Positions 1 through 4,640 of a stretch of DNA of 5,800 nt are shown here, in pieces (the stretch's first letter is position 1; every line of letters starts with the position of its first letter). The position numbers and the translations under genes are program-made. The notes beneath the pieces are model-generated. The model made no database searches. It saw only the letters and a list, made by a program, of their open reading frames with translations, and had not been told where the DNA came from. This stretch comes from UBA6987 sp045617825. Lineage in GTDB: Bacteria; Bacillota; Clostridia; Lachnospirales; Lachnospiraceae. The stretch covers positions 1 to 5,800 of the forward strand of contig JAZLJI010000103.1 in NCBI GenBank assembly GCA_045617825.1. The letters run 5' to 3'.

Positions 1-342
1 GTTATTGATCGGCAGCCATTCGCCGGAAGCCGTCTGCTCATGTACCGTGATGCCGTACAAAACAGACGCCCGCCTGCCGTCCGCCAGCGCAAAGTGTTTG
101 GAAGAGGCCTCTCTGAGGGCCGGAAGCTCGCAGAGAATGGCAGAATCGGTGAGGCCCGCGGAGGTATAGGGCGAAGTGGCCAGCTCCTGAGAAGCAGACG
201 AAGGACCATCGGATTTTTCGTCAGTCACCGTCTGAGCGGAAGGCCCATCTGCCGCAGAAGGCTCCTGCGCATATACGGCAGGCTCGGTTAAGTTCAGGCA
301 GAGAATGAGCGCCAGAAGCATGGCAAGACAGCGTTTTTTCAT
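1..342 (-). CDS. Secreted protein, N-terminal part (RHS/DNRLRE-like)
   Basis: This is an open frame of 114 codons read from an ATG at 342 down to the left edge with no stop, so only the N-terminus is visible. It begins MKKRCLAMLLALILCLNL, a classical signal peptide with a Lys/Arg n-region, a hydrophobic core and a likely signal peptidase I site after VYA (residue 25). Cys15 is not in a good lipobox. Residues 26-62 are a Ser/Thr/Asp-rich low-complexity linker. Residues 69-114 carry ELPALREASSKHF, then ALADGRRASVLYG, then VHEQTASGEWLPINN. From memory this resembles the conserved start of very large clostridial cell-surface proteins (elkelReenvKhF...dG...avVyp.pVHy...GeWvdIDN) that continue into RHS/YD or DNRLRE regions. 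Secretion is well supported; the family is an inference from this motif. A ribosome binding site, TAAGGGGGT, lies 7 bases before the ATG. The gene is divergent from the DUF5721 gene. Confidence 0.75.
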   Translation of the reverse strand, partial: MKKRCLAMLLALILCLNLTEPAVYAQEPSAADGPSAQTVTDEKSDGPSSASQELATSPYTSAGLTDSAILCELPALREASSKHFALADGRRASVLYGITVHEQTASGEWLPINN

Positions 343-429
343 GGGTGGACCCCCTTAAAAGTGTTTACGTTATGTTCGTGCAAATGGAAATTGTATAATT
401 GTAATGAACAGAATCATATTGATATGGTT

Positions 430-458
430 ATCGTAGCAATCTTCAGACTATTTGTCAA
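430..458 (-). promoter_or_regulatory. Sigma-A promoter for the secreted protein gene
   Basis: On the minus strand TTGACA (453-458) is followed by a 17-base spacer and TACGAT (430-435). The -35 is perfect and the -10 matches 4 of 6. Transcription would start near 423 and leave an untranslated leader of about 80 bases before the ATG at 342. The -35 box overlaps one of the repeated TTTGTCAA motifs, so a binding protein could block or modulate it. Confidence 0.55.
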
Positions 459-533
459 TCGTATCTCGACATTCGTCAAAATTTTTCATTTTTCATCACT
501 ATTCGTCGATTTTTGAAGTCGTTTTTTGTCATT
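447..533. repeat. Imperfect TTYGTCRA direct repeats, possible operator
   Basis: Plus-strand copies are ACTATTTGTCAAT (447-459), ATTCGTCAAA (471-480), ACTATTCGTCGAT (498-510) and TTTTGTCAT (525-533). The first and third share 11 of 13 bases. Core starts are spaced 21, 30 and 24 bases apart, roughly 2-3 helical turns. The left copy covers the -35 box of the promoter for the secreted protein, and the others extend upstream of it, as expected for a regulator array. A tandem TTTTTCA duplication sits at 482-495. The region is AT-rich, so chance similarity is possible. Confidence 0.35.
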
Positions 534-620
534 TTCCGAAACAAATCGCTTTTATTCTTTTATTTATCTTTTATTTCCTGTCTTTCCATCGCACATAAGG
601 TCGGGAATTATCCATGGCTA

Positions 621-644
621 TCTTATCAGAAATAAGAGTTTTTT
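621..644 (+). terminator. Weak AT-rich hairpin with T run
   Basis: TCTTAT (621-626) pairs with ATAAGA (632-637) around a five-base loop and is followed by a run of six T at 639-644. The stem has only one G-C pair, so termination would be weak. No plus-strand gene lies upstream for it to end, although it could limit antisense or stray transcription before the DUF5721 gene. Confidence 0.2.
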
Positions 645-700
645 CCCTTGTGCGGAAGGAGGCTGCTCCCTTCCTGCCCAAAATCCCATGCTTTCCCGCC

Positions 701-729
701 TTGCCTTTTCCGCCGGGATATGCTACCCT
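701..729 (+). promoter_or_regulatory. Possible promoter of the DUF5721 gene
   Basis: TTGCCT (701-706), 17 bases, then TACCCT (724-729) preceded by TGC (721-723), giving an extended -10. Both hexamers are poor (4/6 and 3/6), but spacing and the TG element match the other promoters in this window. The start would fall near 736, leaving a leader of about 22 bases with GGTGAGG seven bases before the ATG. Confidence 0.3.
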
Positions 730-758
730 TACGGTATCATTTTCGGTGAGGCGATGGG

Positions 759-1268
759 ATGAAAAGCTTTACGGTCAAGAATCTGGCAGGTTTTATGCGG
801 CAGCTGTTCGTGGAGGACAGCTTTGACGCCTTTCTGGTGCCGGAGGCGGTATTCGTCACCGGCTTTACCAGCAGCTTTGACGGCAGGATTCCCCCGAACC
901 GGACCGATGCCGAAGAAAAGGAAAAGGACACCTCCGCGTCCTCTCCCGATCTCTATATCAGCTGGGGGCAGCTGAAGCCCCTGGCGCAGGCCCTGGTGAA
1001 GGGAAAGACCCTTCCCCGCAGTTTTTCTCTGGTCTTTACCCTTTCCGAGGCCAAGACCCTGGCCTTTCTGGAGGCCGCCGGAGATCCCATTCCCCGGGAA
1101 ATGCTGGGCGGTCTGTTTCTGAACATCCGCTATACCCGCGAGCAGCTGATCCTCACCAGCGGCTGCTCCCTCAGGCAGTTCACTCCGGACAGGACGCTGG
1201 AGCAGGCCTGGGACCGTCAGCTGGCAGGCTTTCTGGCCTGGCTGGGCGCCGTGACGGATCAGGACTGA
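759..1268 (+). CDS. DUF5721 family protein
   Basis: This encodes 169 residues of unknown function. The pattern matches what I remember of DUF5721, a small soluble family found mainly in Lachnospiraceae: an N-terminal KNLAGFMRQLFVEDSFDAF (residues 7-25, versus k..FM..Lf..d.FD.F), a middle WGQLKP (69-74), then LVKGKTLPRSFSLVFTLS (79-96, versus slIKGk..P.sFkivf.Ls), and a C-terminal GGLFLNIRYTREQLILTSG (117-135) followed by SLRQFTPDRTLEQAWD (137-152). Residues 43-63 form a charged, Ser-rich low-complexity stretch that looks like a linker. There is no signal peptide or membrane segment, so it should be cytoplasmic. ATG 759 is chosen because GGTGAGG lies seven bases upstream; an ATG at 754 is in another frame. 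It is monocistronic and convergent with the kinase gene, with 36 bases between the stops. No catalytic motif is evident. Confidence 0.88.
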   Translation: MKSFTVKNLAGFMRQLFVEDSFDAFLVPEAVFVTGFTSSFDGRIPPNRTDAEEKEKDTSASSPDLYISWGQLKPLAQALVKGKTLPRSFSLVFTLSEAKTLAFLEAAGDPIPREMLGGLFLNIRYTREQLILTSGCSLRQFTPDRTLEQAWDRQLAGFLAWLGAVTDQD

Positions 1269-1315
1269 CGGGCACCTCACGCCGTGTCCGGCCGGGTCCC
1301 CGGATCAGGACTGAC
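1255..1315. repeat. Direct repeat spanning two convergent stop codons
   Basis: CGGATCAGGACTGAC occurs at 1255-1269 and again, identically, at 1301-1315, 46 bases apart. With one inserted C, similarity continues through GGGC(A/T)CCTC for about 24 bases. The first copy encodes the C-terminus and stop of the DUF5721 gene on the plus strand (Asp-Gln-Asp-stop). The second, read on the minus strand, encodes Gln-Ser-stop of the histidine kinase. It looks like a local duplication of a gene end. Confidence 0.7.
1269..1290. other. Hairpin between convergent gene ends
   Basis: CGGGCAC (1269-1275) can pair with GTGTCCG (1284-1290), with one G-T wobble and an eight-base loop. It sits in the 36-base gap between convergent stops but has no T run on either strand, so it is at best a weak bidirectional terminator. 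Confidence 0.2.
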
Positions 1316-2834
1316 CGGGCTCCTCGGCCCAGAATTCCACGCCGCCCTCCAGGTTGCGCACGCCGCAGCTGCCGCCCAGCGCCTCCGCCGCCGCCTTCAC
1401 CACCGACAAGCCGATCCCGCTGCCGCCGTAGGCCCGGGACCTGGCCTTATCCACTTTATAAAACTTATCCCAGATCTCGGACAGGGAGGCCTCAGGAATG
1501 GGGTCTCCGCTGTTGTATACGGAGATCCTGTAGCCGGTCCTGCCCAGCCTGCAGGCGCTCACCCGCACGGTCCCGCCCTCGTTCACGTAATGATAGGCGT
1601 TGCTCAGATAGTTCTGCACCACCTGCTCCAGCAAATACTGATCCGTGAAGACCGGCAGCGACTCCGGCAGCTCGTAAGCCGGCTTTACCTGCTTTTCTTC
1701 CCCCTGCAGGGCAAAGGCCTCTCCCTCTCCCCGCAGCAGTTCCGGCAGCTCGAAAAGCTCCCGGTTCACCGCGGCATTTCCCGATTCCAGAGCGTCCAGG
1801 CTCAGCAGCTGCCGGACCATCCGGTCCATCTTCTCCGTCTCGTCCAGGATGATGCCGCAATACCGGGCCCGGGTTTCCGGATCCTCGCTGATGCCGTCCC
1901 TCAGGCCCTCGGAATAGCCCTGGATGATGGCGATGGGGGTCTTCAGCTCGTGGGAGATATTCGCCAGCAGCTCCTTCCGCTGGCGGCCGATCTTGTCCTT
2001 TTCCTCCAGATCCTTCATCAGCTGGGCATTCGCCGTCTGCAGCCGTTCGATATTCTCCTCCAGCCGCGCCGCCATCTCGTTCATGTTTTCGCCCAGGCGC
2101 CCGATCTCATCGGAAGCCGTCCCGGTATAGCGGGCCGAAAAATCCAGCTGGGACATCCGCTGGGACAGGTCCGTCAGCTCCTTCACCGGCTTCGTGAGCC
2201 GGTCGCTGACCAGGAACATGGCCAGCGCTCCGATGCACATGGTCGCCAGGCCTACGATTAGCAGCAGGCGGTTGTAGATCTGGGCCGTCTCGGCGATCTC
2301 CGCCACCGGCACCGTGATCTGATAATAGTAGCGGACGTCCCGTCCGCCGCTCCTTCCGGTAAAGACCCCCGCGCAGTCGATCTGCTCGGTGCCGGTGATG
2401 TCGTCCCGGATGCGGAAGGTCCGATAGTCCGCGGTCTCCTCATACAGCTGCATTTCCCGGCTGGGCTTGCCCCGGAACAGGTCGAAGATCCGGTAGGCGG
2501 CGCCGCTGCCCTCATCGCCGCTGGAGAAGACCATCAGCGCCATCGGGCCCTCGTCCCGGAGGATCAGCAGATTCACGCCGGAGGCCTCGGTGTTCTGCCG
2601 CAGCTGCAGCTCCGCCGCCGTCATGTCCGCCTCATCCCCGCCCCGCAGCTGCAGGTCGATGTAGTCAAGCGACATTTCCCGGATCTCGCCCACCCGCGAC
2701 AGCTTCTGCCTCAGATAATACCGCTCCAGGAAAAAATGGTTGAACAGCCACTGAGCCCCCACCAGGAGGCCCAGGATCGCGATCAGGATCAGGGTATACC
2801 GTCCCCGGATGCTGCTTTTCTTCTGCTTCGCCAT
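1305..2834 (-). CDS. Membrane sensor histidine kinase
   Basis: This 509-residue transmembrane kinase autophosphorylates on His and passes phosphate to the response regulator encoded just upstream. Visible parts: a basic N-terminus, TM1 (about 13-35), an extracytoplasmic sensor segment (about 36-189) I do not recognise, TM2 (about 190-210), HAMP (211-263, with TKPVKELTDLSQRM), a helical linker, HisKA with H-box ANISHELKTP and phospho-acceptor His295, then a HATPase_c domain (about 393-505). The latter has the N-box EQVVQNYLSNA (Asn408, Asn412), the G1 region YNSGDPIP (441-446 core), the F-box WDKFYKVDKARSR (455-467) and the G2 box GGSGIGLSVVK (470-480). The G1 form with N-S-G-D-P-I in place of D-x-G-x-G is common in clostridial kinases of this type. 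The ATG lies 2 bases after the regulator stop, with GAGGG inside the end of that gene, so translation is probably coupled. The input signal cannot be told. Confidence 0.95.
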   Translation of the reverse strand: MAKQKKSSIRGRYTLILIAILGLLVGAQWLFNHFFLERYYLRQKLSRVGEIREMSLDYIDLQLRGGDEADMTAAELQLRQNTEASGVNLLILRDEGPMALMVFSSGDEGSGAAYRIFDLFRGKPSREMQLYEETADYRTFRIRDDITGTEQIDCAGVFTGRSGGRDVRYYYQITVPVAEIAETAQIYNRLLLIVGLATMCIGALAMFLVSDRLTKPVKELTDLSQRMSQLDFSARYTGTASDEIGRLGENMNEMAARLEENIERLQTANAQLMKDLEEKDKIGRQRKELLANISHELKTPIAIIQGYSEGLRDGISEDPETRARYCGIILDETEKMDRMVRQLLSLDALESGNAAVNRELFELPELLRGEGEAFALQGEEKQVKPAYELPESLPVFTDQYLLEQVVQNYLSNAYHYVNEGGTVRVSACRLGRTGYRISVYNSGDPIPEASLSEIWDKFYKVDKARSRAYGGSGIGLSVVKAAAEALGGSCGVRNLEGGVEFWAEEPGQS

Positions 2835-2836
2835 GC

Positions 2837-3508
2837 TCAGCCCTCGAATTTATAACCGACGCCCCAGACGGTCTTGATGCATTCGCCCTTGCTGCCGATC
2901 TTGCTGCGCAGGGTCTTGACGTGCGTGTCGATGGTGCGGGCATCGCCGTAGTAATTGTAGTTCCATACGTGGTTCAGGATGGATTCCCGGGACAGCGCGG
3001 TGCCGGGATTTTCCATGAAATAGGCCAGCAGGTCGAATTCCTTCAGGGAAAGCTCCACCTTGCTGCCCTCCACGGTCACCTCCCGGGAGGCCTTGTTCAG
3101 CACGATGCCGCCCTTCTCCAGCACCTCCGAAGCGGCGCTTTTCTTTTTCAGCAGGGCCTGTACCCGGGCCACCAGCACCCGCGGACTGAAGGGCTTGGTG
3201 ACGTATTCGTCCACGCCCAGGCGGAAGCCCCTGATCTGGTCCTGCTCGTCGGCCAGCGCCGTCAGCATGATCACCGGGACCTGGGAGACCCGGCGGATCT
3301 CCTCCAGCACCTGCCAGCCGGAAAGCTTCGGCATCATCACGTCCAGCAGCACCACCTTGATATCCGGGTTGGCGAAAAACAGCTCCAGCGCTTCCTCTCC
3401 GTCTCCCGCCTCCAGGACCTCCATCTCGGCTCTGGTCAGAAAATCCCGCACCAGCATCCGCAGTCTTTCCTCATCATCCACCAGCAGGATCTTTGCTCCG
3501 TTCGGCAT
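2837..3508 (-). CDS. OmpR/PhoB-family response regulator
   Basis: This 223-residue DNA-binding regulator is the partner of the downstream kinase. The receiver domain (about 5-120) has the acidic pair Asp11/Asp12 in LLVDDEE, phospho-acceptor Asp56 in KVVLLDVMMP, Thr83 in MLTA and Lys105 in YVTKPF. The C-terminal winged helix (about 130-222) has LSLKEFDLLAYFMENPG, the recognition-helix region RTIDTHVKTLRSKIG and the wing VWGVGYKF. All catalytic residues are present and length is normal for the family. The frame can be extended to a TTG at 3553, but the extra residues have no counterpart in the receiver fold and that start lacks a good ribosome binding site. The ATG at 3508 puts KILLVDDE at the usual place, with GGGACGGTG upstream. 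It is first in a two-gene operon, 2 bases before the kinase. Promoters or operators of target genes cannot be identified here. Confidence 0.95.
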   Translation of the reverse strand: MPNGAKILLVDDEERLRMLVRDFLTRAEMEVLEAGDGEEALELFFANPDIKVVLLDVMMPKLSGWQVLEEIRRVSQVPVIMLTALADEQDQIRGFRLGVDEYVTKPFSPRVLVARVQALLKKKSAASEVLEKGGIVLNKASREVTVEGSKVELSLKEFDLLAYFMENPGTALSRESILNHVWNYNYYGDARTIDTHVKTLRSKIGSKGECIKTVWGVGYKFEG

Positions 3509-3543
3509 AGTTTTCACCGTCCCTTTCCAAAAGCTTTGCCTGT

Positions 3544-3552
3544 ATTTTATCA
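3544..3552 (-). promoter_or_regulatory. Possible extended -10 promoter of the two-component operon
   Basis: The minus strand reads TGATAAAAT: TG at 3551-3552, one base, then TAAAAT at 3544-3549, a 5/6 match to TATAAT with the extended TGn element. No good -35 lies 17 bases upstream, which is tolerable for an extended -10. Transcription would start near 3537, about 30 bases before the regulator ATG. A regulator that controls its own operon would bind just upstream, but I see no clear direct repeat. Confidence 0.4.
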
Positions 3553-3593
3553 AATGCGCTCCGCCATTTCCAGTACTTCACAAAAAGTTCATC

Positions 3594-3691
3594 GGCCTCC
3601 GCCGTTTCGCTCCGGCAGAGCACTTCGCGGAGCCTTGAAGCCGCGGGGAGCTGCGGCGGGCTCCCCCGAGTTCCCCGCAGGGAACTCGGGG
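3594..3691. repeat. GC-rich element of nested inverted repeats
   Basis: Four inverted repeats are packed into 98 bases. GGCCTCCGC (3594-3602) faces GCGGAGCC (3627-3634), enclosing GCTC/GAGC (3609-3612, 3618-3621). GCCGC (3640-3644) faces GCGGC (3653-3657), flanked by GGAGCC (3629-3634) and GGCTCC (3659-3664). A perfect 12-base stem, CCCCGAGTTCCC (3664-3675) with GGGAACTCGGGG (3680-3691), has a CGCA loop. GCGGAGCC can pair either left or right, so the folds are mutually exclusive. Neither strand has a T run after the 12-base stem, so it is not a standard terminator. It lies between the tRNA terminator and the regulator promoter and resembles a dispersed palindromic repeat or a structured RNA. 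Confidence 0.55.
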
Positions 3692-3694
3692 CAG

Positions 3695-3730
3695 AAAAAA
3701 AGGACGGACGATCCGAAATCGTCTGTCCTT
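3695..3730 (-). terminator. Intrinsic terminator of the tRNA transcript
   Basis: On the minus strand AAGGACAGACGAT pairs with ATCGTCCGTCCTT (13 bases, one G-T wobble) around a TTCGG loop and is followed by seven T. It begins 4 bases beyond the 3' end of tRNA-Arg. This is a strong Rho-independent terminator in the right place and direction. Confidence 0.9.
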
Positions 3731-3734
3731 ATCT

Positions 3735-3808
3735 TGTGCCAGAAGGGATTCGAACCCCCGACACACGGCTTAGAAGGCCGTTGCTCTATCCAACTGAGCT
3801 ACTGGCAC
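3735..3808 (-). tRNA. tRNA-Arg (anticodon TCT)
   Basis: A 74-base cloverleaf. The acceptor stem GTGCCAG/CTGGCAC is perfect, with discriminator A. The D-arm is GCTC/GAGC, and the anticodon stem ACGGC/GCCGT holds the loop CTTCTAA, giving TCT at 3772-3774 (reads AGA, AGG). The T-arm is GGGGG/CCCTT with loop TTCGAAT; the two outer T-stem pairs are G-T wobbles. CCA is not encoded, so it must be added by the nucleotidyltransferase. It lies downstream of tRNA-Pro and just before an intrinsic terminator. Confidence 0.97.
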
Positions 3809-3822
3809 GGATGAAAACATCC
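3809..3822. other. Hairpin abutting the 5' end of tRNA-Arg
   Basis: GGATG and CATCC form a perfect five-base stem around a four-base loop, and the stem ends one base before the tRNA-Arg 5' end at 3808. In the precursor it would sit directly against the RNase P cleavage site. It could help present that site or keep the upstream terminator sequence apart from the tRNA fold. Confidence 0.4.
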
Positions 3823-3825
3823 TTG

Positions 3826-3856
3826 AAAAAAAACAACCTGCCTGATGCAGGCAGGT
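3826..3856 (-). terminator. Terminator-like hairpin between the two tRNAs
   Basis: On the minus strand ACCTGCCTG pairs perfectly with CAGGCAGGT around a three-base CAT loop, then TG and eight T follow. It starts 4 bases after the 3' end of tRNA-Pro. Only 17 bases remain before tRNA-Arg, too few for a separate promoter. Either it is leaky and sets the tRNA-Arg:tRNA-Pro ratio, or it mainly serves 3' processing of tRNA-Pro. Confidence 0.75.
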
Positions 3857-3859
3857 AAG

Positions 3860-3933
3860 TCGGGGCGACAGGATTCGAACCTGCGACCTCCCGGTCCCTA
3901 ACCGGACGCTCTACCAAACTGAGCCACGCTCCG
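3860..3933 (-). tRNA. tRNA-Pro (anticodon AGG)
   Basis: A 74-base cloverleaf. The acceptor is CGGAGCG against CGCCCCG with discriminator A; C1-G72, typical of bacterial tRNA-Pro, is kept, but position 4 (A, base 3930) faces position 69 (C, base 3864), a mismatch. The D-arm is GCTC/GAGC with GGTA. The anticodon stem TCCGG/CCGGG has a T27-G43 wobble and loop TTAGGGA, giving A34-G35-G36 followed by G37, as expected for proline tRNAs. The T-arm is GCAGG/CCTGT with loop TTCGAAT. CCA is not encoded. It is the first gene of a two-tRNA unit. The rest of the fold is intact, so it is probably functional, though the mismatch is odd. Confidence 0.95.
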
Positions 3934-3944
3934 AGGCGAAAGTC

Positions 3945-3973
3945 ATATTAGCACAGGGGCTTTCCTTTGTCAA
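3945..3973 (-). promoter_or_regulatory. Strong promoter of the tRNA unit
   Basis: The minus strand has TTGACA (3968-3973), a 17-base spacer, and TAATAT (3945-3950) preceded by TGC, an extended -10. The start is predicted near 3938, about 5 bases before the tRNA-Pro 5' end. This is a typical constitutive stable-RNA promoter, placed 80 bases after the rplT stop. Confidence 0.85.
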
Positions 3974-4001
3974 GCCATTTTTGAAATTTCTTTTGCTCTC
4001 T

Positions 4002-4028
4002 CCGAGGGCCCGGAAAACCGGGCCCCGG
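4002..4028 (-). terminator. Stable hairpin after rplT, without a T run
   Basis: GGGCCCGG and CCGGGCCC form a perfect eight-base stem around a TTTT loop (minus strand), extended by three more pairs past one bulged base. It begins 26 bases after the rplT stop codon. No T run follows; the next bases are purine-rich. It may stop exonucleases and define the mRNA 3' end, or terminate weakly, rather than act as a full intrinsic terminator. Confidence 0.5.
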
Positions 4029-4054
4029 ACAGAACAAACGGTCAGGTCGGCCGA

Positions 4055-4411
4055 TCAGGCCAGCTTGGCCTTGGCCAGCTCGACCAGCTGAGCGAAGCCC
4101 TGAGCATCGTTCACGGCCATGTCGGCCAGGACCTTGCGGTTCAGCTCGACCTGGGCCAGCTTCAGACCGTACATGAACTGGCTGTAGGACAGGCCGTTCA
4201 GACGGGCAGCCGCATTGATACGGGCGATCCAAAGAGCGCGGTACTGTCTCTTCTTCTGCTTGCGTCCGGCATATGCGGTGGTAAGAGCACGCATCACGGA
4301 CTGCTTAGCGGTCCTGTACTGCTTGGAGCGGGCACCGTAGTAGCCCTTAGCCAGCTTCAGAACACGGTTATGTCTTTTCTTGGCGCCAACGCCGCCTTTA
4401 ATTCTTGCCAT
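4055..4411 (-). CDS. rplT: 50S ribosomal protein bL20
   Basis: This 118-residue protein binds 23S rRNA, is essential early in large-subunit assembly, and acts as the repressor of its own operon. It has the canonical start MARIKGGVGAKKRHNRVLKL, then AKGYYGARSKQYRTAKQSVM, the basic helix region KKRQYRALWIARINAAARLN, LSYSQFMYGLKLA and the C-terminal NRKVLADMAVNDAQGFAQLV. Length is standard (117-119). The basic N-terminal tail (about 1-58) and globular C-terminal domain are both complete. The ribosome binding site AAGGAGGTC lies 8 bases before the ATG. It is the last gene of infC-rpmI-rplT, 18 bases after rpmI. Its expected regulatory target is the leader upstream of infC. Confidence 0.98.
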   Translation of the reverse strand: MARIKGGVGAKKRHNRVLKLAKGYYGARSKQYRTAKQSVMRALTTAYAGRKQKKRQYRALWIARINAAARLNGLSYSQFMYGLKLAQVELNRKVLADMAVNDAQGFAQLVELAKAKLA

Positions 4412-4429
4412 AGTCTCTGACCTCCTTCA

Positions 4430-4624
4430 TTAGTAGGGCATAATCTGCTTCATTACCTTTGCGTTGGTGGCATCGGTAATGGTAGCCTTGCGCAGATTTC
4501 TCTTACGCTTGGTGGACTTCTTGGTCAGGATGTGGCTCTTGTACGCTTTCATTCTCTTGAGTTCGCCGGTACCGGTTTTCTTGAAACGCTTGGCGGCAGC
4601 TCTTTTGGTTTTTACCTTCGGCAT
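4430..4624 (-). CDS. rpmI: 50S ribosomal protein bL35
   Basis: A 64-residue, very basic large-subunit protein of normal family length. It has the standard start MPKVKTKRAAAKRFKKTGTG, a central YKSHILTKKSTKRKRNLRK and the C-terminal KVMKQIMPY, all typical. It is the middle gene of the operon: 16 bases separate it from the infC stop, with AGGAGGAT as ribosome binding site, and 18 bases separate it from rplT. No internal promoter is visible, so it should be transcribed with infC and share control by the leader attenuator. Confidence 0.98.
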   Translation of the reverse strand: MPKVKTKRAAAKRFKKTGTGELKRMKAYKSHILTKKSTKRKRNLRKATITDATNAKVMKQIMPY

Positions 4625-4640
4625 GTTTCTATCCTCCTGC

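Larger units (their letters stand above)
343..758. other. Intergenic region between divergent genes
   Basis: About 416 bases contain no convincing gene. The half nearest the secreted protein gene (361-600) is markedly AT-rich and carries its ribosome binding site, promoter and the repeated motifs. The half nearest the DUF5721 gene (650-758) returns to the GC level of the genome and carries a weak promoter and the ribosome binding site GGTGAGG (745-751). Short open frames here lack a ribosome binding site and have low-complexity or unremarkable translations, so I do not call them. Confidence 0.6.

Noticed and set aside
40..291. Plus-strand open frame at the left end
   Set aside because: It is the Arg-rich antisense of the secreted protein gene and has no ribosome binding site.
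526..762. Plus-strand open frame upstream of the DUF5721 gene, overlapping its start as ATGA
   Set aside because: It begins at TTG with no ribosome binding site, lies mostly in AT-rich regulatory DNA and has an unconvincing composition. The ATGA overlap looks accidental, since the DUF5721 gene has its own ribosome binding site.
614..826. Plus-strand ATG open frame of 70 codons
   Set aside because: It has no ribosome binding site and overlaps the first 68 bases of the well-supported DUF5721 gene in another frame.
729..1280. Long minus-strand open frame opposite the DUF5721 gene
   Set aside because: It is antisense to a gene with family-level support; its Gly/Arg/Gln-rich composition is typical of a GC-driven shadow frame.
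1284..2261. 325-codon plus-strand open frame opposite the histidine kinase
   Set aside because: It is the antisense shadow of a kinase with all catalytic motifs; the translation is His/Gln/Leu-rich with no recognisable domain and no ribosome binding site.
3509..3553. Extended response regulator start at TTG 3553
   Set aside because: The extra 15 residues precede the receiver fold, lack a good ribosome binding site and overlap the likely -10 element; ATG 3508 fits the family.
2921..3814. 297-codon plus-strand open frame opposite the response regulator and into tRNA-Arg
   Set aside because: It runs antisense through a complete regulator gene, the terminator and a tRNA gene, so it cannot be a real protein gene.
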